64,000 bases of DNA, from NCBI GenBank assembly GCA_964459305.1, contig CAYWNA010000031.1, positions 1 through 64,000 on the forward strand. Direction: 5' to 3'. Below are positions 60,396-64,000 of the stretch, piece by piece. Within the stretch, counting starts at the first letter, position 1, and each line of letters begins with the position of its first letter. The stretch comes from CAYWNA01 sp964459305 (lineage in GTDB: Bacteria; Planctomycetota; Planctomycetia; Pirellulales; Pirellulaceae). The notes beneath the pieces were generated by a model. The model had not been told where the DNA came from, did not search any database, and saw only the letters and a list, made by a program, of their open reading frames with translations. Position numbers and translations under genes: made by a program.

Positions 60396-61382
60396 ATGGG
60401 TCTCACCAGCAGATTTCTGAGCAAGAAGTGGCTTTCCTCGAAGCTGATTAATAGGTTCCCTGACTTTGCCTTGCGCATTGACCCGATTGGGAGCATTGCC
60501 ATCGAAGCGTCTAGCGCGTGTAACATACGTTGCCTTTGCTGCCCGGTCGGGAACAAAGCCATTGAAGGCCACAACATGTCAGTTGAGATGTTTGTTAAGA
60601 TACTCGACCTATTACCTCCTCATATTAGGCTGCTGAGTTTCTCGCACCGGGGCGATCCGACGATGAACCCAGATTTGCCGAGAATGCTAAATCTGGCATA
60701 CCGCCGCGGACTCCGGACAGACGTATATACCAACGGCCTGAGATTGGATAGACATGTGTCGGAGTTGGTCGAATCGGGTGTGAGTACGATTCGGATAGAT
60801 CTTGACGGAGCCTCGGAGGAGAGTTACGGGCGTTATAGGATTGGCAGCGATTTCGAAAAGGTAAAGGCGAACATTGAGGGTTTAGTGGACGCGCGATCGA
60901 AATCAAACGGCAAATTCCCGAAGCGAATCATTATTATTTGTGTCGTGTCGGCATTCAATGAACATGAGATAACTGAGATTCAAGACATGGCAAAGAGCCT
61001 GGGCGTTGACGAGCTTCTGTTCAAGACGGCGATCATCAACTACGGAACCAAATTCTATAATGACGTAGGCGCGCAGAGCGAGATGTCACCTGCAAACGAG
61101 GCGTATCGAAGAGGGGTGAGGCCGAAGGGGTTTGTCTGCCCGTTCTTGCGACGGGGCGTGATACTCTACAACGGCGACTTGCTGATATGTACGATGGATT
61201 TTGAAGGCGCGTATGTCATCGGGAACATCTTGCAAGAGGGCAGTTTCTCGAAAGTATTTCACAGCAAAAGGGCGCGCGCCATCAGGAGGGAGATCGTCAA
61301 ACAAGCAGGCTCTTTATGCAAGTCGTGTGCTGTCGTTGCGCATAATCATTACATGGAGAGCATAAGCAGAAAGTTTGCATAG
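60396..61382 (+). CDS. Radical-SAM/SPASM-type enzyme
   Basis: 328 aa with GAGGAAACAAGA before the ATG. The cluster motif is IEASSACNIRCLCCP (Cys42, Cys46, Cys49; Cx3Cx2C), followed by SFSHRGDPTMNPDL and RTDVYTNGLRLD, typical of SPASM proteins. The C-terminal auxiliary-cluster region has CPFLRRGVILYNGDLLICTM and SLCKSC. Relatives install thioether links, epimerise residues or modify sugars and lipids; the substrate here is unknown. Coupling to the odd GAPDH homologue suggests they act in one short pathway. No peptide precursor was found next to it. Confidence 0.85.
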   Translation: MGLTSRFLSKKWLSSKLINRFPDFALRIDPIGSIAIEASSACNIRCLCCPVGNKAIEGHNMSVEMFVKILDLLPPHIRLLSFSHRGDPTMNPDLPRMLNLAYRRGLRTDVYTNGLRLDRHVSELVESGVSTIRIDLDGASEESYGRYRIGSDFEKVKANIEGLVDARSKSNGKFPKRIIIICVVSAFNEHEITEIQDMAKSLGVDELLFKTAIINYGTKFYNDVGAQSEMSPANEAYRRGVRPKGFVCPFLRRGVILYNGDLLICTMDFEGAYVIGNILQEGSFSKVFHSKRARAIRREIVKQAGSLCKSCAVVAHNHYMESISRKFA

Positions 61383-61608
61383 AAATACCAGGGGCGTATC
61401 TTGGGAACGGGGCGTCTGCGCCGATCGGACGGTACAAGGGGACGTAAACGACTCATGAACGCCTAAAAACTGATCAACTTTACCGACTGCGAACACGTGA
61501 ACGGTAGGCAAGTCGTGCTGCGTGAGCAGCAAGAGCTAGTTCGCTTGTGCGAAAAACTGAGCTATCGCAAACAACCCGTGATGTATAGCAACACAATTGA
61601 GACTCAGC

Positions 61609-62463
61609 ATGGCCAGCCCCTTGGTAAGTATCGTCATTCCCACCCACAACCGTCCCCAGATGCTCCTGCGGGCTGTCGAAAGCGCATTGGCTCAAACGGT
61701 CAATGAGCTGGAAGTTCTGGTCGTGGATGACGGGTCGGATGAACCCGTCGCGTTGCCGAACCTGCCCAAGGTGAGAGTCGAACGACAACCTATCAACCGG
61801 GGAATCGCCGTTACCCGCAACAACGGCGCGCGGCTGGCCGTGGGACGATGGATTACGTACCTTGACGACGACGACGAACTGATGCCACATGCCGTTGCTG
61901 CAGCTTCAGAAGCCGTACAAAACAGCGAACTACCGGCTCCAGTCGCTGTTCTTGCCGGAATGCAATTAGTGTCGCCCAGAGGAACGGTGGTTGGCACACG
62001 CCTCCCCCCGACTTTGCCAAGAGGCAGAAATTATTCCTTGGAGGAAATCGAACCGCACCAGTCGTTTCTCTGCAAGCAGACATTATTTATCGAACGGCAC
62101 GTCCTGCTTGGCATTGGCGGTTACGACGAATCTCTGCGTACGCGTGAACATGCCGAGATGTTTCTGCGTCTGAATCCGGTCTGCTCGCTCATCGGGCTTT
62201 CCACCGTAACCTACCGTCAATATCGGCACGATGGCCCCCGCCTTTCTCGTGACCCCGGCCGCCGGCAGGTCGATTTCCAAAAGGTCATTCGTAAGCATCG
62301 TGCGACTTTCCGGAGCCATCGCAAGATGTATGCTGATTTTGTCTACAACCACGCAAGGACTTCCTTTCGCCTTGGACAAAGGGGAGCAGCTACCCTGAAC
62401 TTCCTGAAATCCCTCTTTATTCACCCACCGCATGTATTGCGCCGGGCAATAGGGAATTGTTGA
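61609..62463 (+). CDS. GT2 glycosyltransferase
   Basis: 284 aa from the ATG at 61609. GT-A motifs are clear: LVSIVIPTHNRPQMLLRAVE, LEVLVVDDGSDEPVAL, RGIAVTRNNGARLAVGRWIT and YLDDDDELMP (metal-binding acidic cluster). A C-terminal helical part contains basic residues (QKVIRKHRATFRSHRKMY) and may contact membrane or acceptor. It stands 227 bp after the radical-SAM gene and 57 bp before a sulfotransferase on the same strand. Confidence 0.87.
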   Translation: MASPLVSIVIPTHNRPQMLLRAVESALAQTVNELEVLVVDDGSDEPVALPNLPKVRVERQPINRGIAVTRNNGARLAVGRWITYLDDDDELMPHAVAAASEAVQNSELPAPVAVLAGMQLVSPRGTVVGTRLPPTLPRGRNYSLEEIEPHQSFLCKQTLFIERHVLLGIGGYDESLRTREHAEMFLRLNPVCSLIGLSTVTYRQYRHDGPRLSRDPGRRQVDFQKVIRKHRATFRSHRKMYADFVYNHARTSFRLGQRGAATLNFLKSLFIHPPHVLRRAIGNC

Positions 62464-62519
62464 CGATCAATTTGACGCCTGCACAGGCTTGCACGAACAC
62501 CAAAGCAGGAACCGGATGA

Positions 62520-63395
62520 ATGCAGCCGTTGTTGAATCTCTTGCTCAAAAGACATCGAAAACTCCCGTGGGCAATTCAGCTCGCCCTAGCCAAATTTGTG
62601 ACGACGGGTGCGAAGTTTCGGTTTTCGCGACTGTTTTCGGACGTCGAAACCTACGCGACGTTCATTGGCTATTCTCGGAGCGGCCATAGCGTAGTTGCAG
62701 CGTTGCTGGACGCGCATCCGAATGTTGTGATGGCCCACGAACTGCGCGCGCTTAAGTACATTCAACACGGGCTCAGTCGAGAGTCGCTCTATTACTTGCT
62801 GTTTCAGAACACCCGAATCCGGGGGCATTCTTGGGAACGTCGTGGCGGATACAAGTACGACGTGCCTGGGCAGTGGCAAGGTTCTCCGACGAAGATCCGC
62901 GTCATTGGCGATAAACACGCTCCTGTTACGGCCTCACAACTCGCCTCCCGTCCGGAACTGCTGGCGACCCTCAAAAGCGCGGTAAACGTGCCGGTCAAAA
63001 TGATCCACGTTGTGCGCAATCCGTTCGACAACATAACGACGGTTGCTTTGAGACGCACGGGTCATGACGAGCCGCCCGAGCTATCGCTCATAATCGAGCA
63101 TTACTTCCAGCAATGTGAATCCGTATTGGCGGTAAAGAAAATTGTTGGCCCGGATGGCGTGTTCGACTTGTGGCACGAAGAGTTCCTTCGCCAGCCACAA
63201 GCAACGCTCAAGAGGCTATGCCTCTGGCTTGGGGTCGAGCCATTTTCCGATTACTTGGACGCGTGCTCAAGCATCTTATTTGATACGCCTCACAATACGC
63301 GTTTCACGATCGAGTGGAAGGATGACGTACGGCGGATGGTCGAAGCGCAAATGCACCGGTTTTCATTTCTTAAGGAGTACCGTTTTGAAGCATAG
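62520..63395 (+). CDS. Sulfotransferase-like protein
   Basis: 291 aa; AGGAACCGG lies just before the ATG. The phosphosulfate loop is FIGYSRSGHSVVAALLDAHP (about 48-67) and the 3'-phosphate motif is IHVVRNPFDNITTVALRR, so PAPS binding is likely. The C-half (FDLWHEEFLRQPQATLKRLC) follows the fold of carbohydrate sulfotransferases. Sequence details differ from the sulfotransferase at 39166, so it is not a recent duplicate. It would add a sulfate to a glycan or small molecule made by the neighbouring glycosyltransferases. Confidence 0.83.
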   Translation: MQPLLNLLLKRHRKLPWAIQLALAKFVTTGAKFRFSRLFSDVETYATFIGYSRSGHSVVAALLDAHPNVVMAHELRALKYIQHGLSRESLYYLLFQNTRIRGHSWERRGGYKYDVPGQWQGSPTKIRVIGDKHAPVTASQLASRPELLATLKSAVNVPVKMIHVVRNPFDNITTVALRRTGHDEPPELSLIIEHYFQQCESVLAVKKIVGPDGVFDLWHEEFLRQPQATLKRLCLWLGVEPFSDYLDACSSILFDTPHNTRFTIEWKDDVRRMVEAQMHRFSFLKEYRFEA

Positions 63396-63427
63396 ACGGA
63401 GAACTACACTGCGCAGGACAGGCGGGA

Positions 63428-64000
63428 GTGCCGCAGAAATGTGATTCCAAGAGACTCTTCGAGCAAACTATCAGAGATCAGCGGGTCGTCCAGGACCATT
63501 CGGACACGTTCTGGCAGGATGGCTCTTCTTTTGGGGCGTCGACTGCTCCCGATGGGATCGACTCGGCAAGTAGCGTCGACAAAAACACTTTCAAGCAAAT
63601 CCCCCAGGACCACTGGGAGACCTTCAAGGCTACCTATCCTCGCTTTGATACGCCTGACTATGACACCGCAGTCCAGAAGATGCTCGACTGCGGCGAAAAA
63701 CGCCGCATCGCCTTCACCTGCAAGTCGTCTTTCTGTCTGTCCTGTGCCCAGCCGCGGATGAGCCAGTGGGCCGATTTCATCGGATGTCGCCCCTTCCCTG
63801 GAGTCACCTATCGCCATTTCATCCTGACCGCACCCGACTTCCTTCGTAACTGGTTCTATCAGTGCCCCGACTTGCTCCGCCAATTGATGCGTCGAGGTTA
63901 TGCCTGCCTGCTCGACATTTTTCAGACCACCACCGGCAAACGCGCTCGCCCGAGTACGGGTGGGCGGGCGGGAGGCCATTCCATGCCAGATCAGCGATGT
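63428..64000 (+). pseudogene. Damaged IS91-like transposase (zinc-binding domain family), cut by the window edge
   Basis: The frame is open from about 63428 (GTG) to the end. It shows FKQIPQDHWETFKATYPRF, then MLDCGEKRRIAFTCKSSFCL, then PGVTYRHFILTAPDFLRNWF, the N-terminal zinc-binding and catalytic-entry regions of IS91-type transposases. Two signs of decay: the first zinc-ligand pair and about 18 residues that normally stand between DCG and EKRR seem deleted, and after DIFQTTTGKR the sequence leaves the family and becomes Gly/Arg-rich. The real start is not determined. Confidence 0.65.

Overview
The window reads as a stretch of a Planctomycetota chromosome, most likely of the Pirellulales type. 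The evidence is circumstantial but consistent: several very large secreted PQQ-like beta-propeller proteins, a CehA-like hydrolase, a Zn-ribbon Ser/Thr protein kinase, many signal peptides, short palindromic intergenic repeats of kinds I associate with that phylum, and moderately high GC. No rRNA, tRNA or CRISPR array was seen.

Positions 1-31500 carry secreted enzymes and scattered metabolic genes. Three giant paralogues (1242-4406, 15930-19109, 24987-28040) join an N-terminal SAM-methyltransferase-like Rossmann domain to two PQQ-like propeller blocks, and a small single-propeller relative sits at 4678-5994. Around them are a cytosolic O-methyltransferase, a secreted caspase-fold protein, a minus-strand run (CehA-like hydrolase, M14 carboxypeptidase, TPR/FMN-binding protein, FabF-type ketosynthase), a Tat-exported TIM-barrel protein, an AlkC-type DNA glycosylase, a one-chain AccA-AccD carboxyltransferase without the AccD zinc ribbon, a six-hairpin glycan-active protein, a protein kinase, a class C beta-lactamase-fold hydrolase, an SGNH hydrolase and a fused MsrA-MsrB. 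Two of the giant genes carry in-frame arrays of different heptanucleotides at equivalent positions; the third has none. Palindromic or MITE-like repeats occupy many gaps.

Positions 31700-47300 start with a decayed redoxin-type gene and pass into a surface-polysaccharide locus: a reductase/SCP2-like protein, a GT32-GT4 fusion, then a tight operon of Wzm/Wzt-type ABC exporter, sulfotransferase, an unusual SGNH-hydrolase/radical-SAM fusion and a pyruvyltransferase/glycosyltransferase fusion. A translationally coupled glycosyltransferase pair lies on the other strand, followed by a transposase scar.

Positions 47500-56000 hold an export island: a TolC-like lipoprotein facing a membrane GT2 glycosyltransferase (interrupted by one in-frame TAA), a cyclic-peptide-exporter-like ABC protein, and a MacA/MacB pair. 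Positions 56200-63400 continue with glycosyltransferases, a divergent GAPDH coupled to a SPASM radical-SAM protein, and a second sulfotransferase. The window ends in a damaged IS91-like transposase. Taken together, the right half looks like one locus, or adjoining loci, for making, decorating (sulfate, pyruvate, possibly acyl and radical-SAM modification) and exporting a surface glycan or glycoconjugate.
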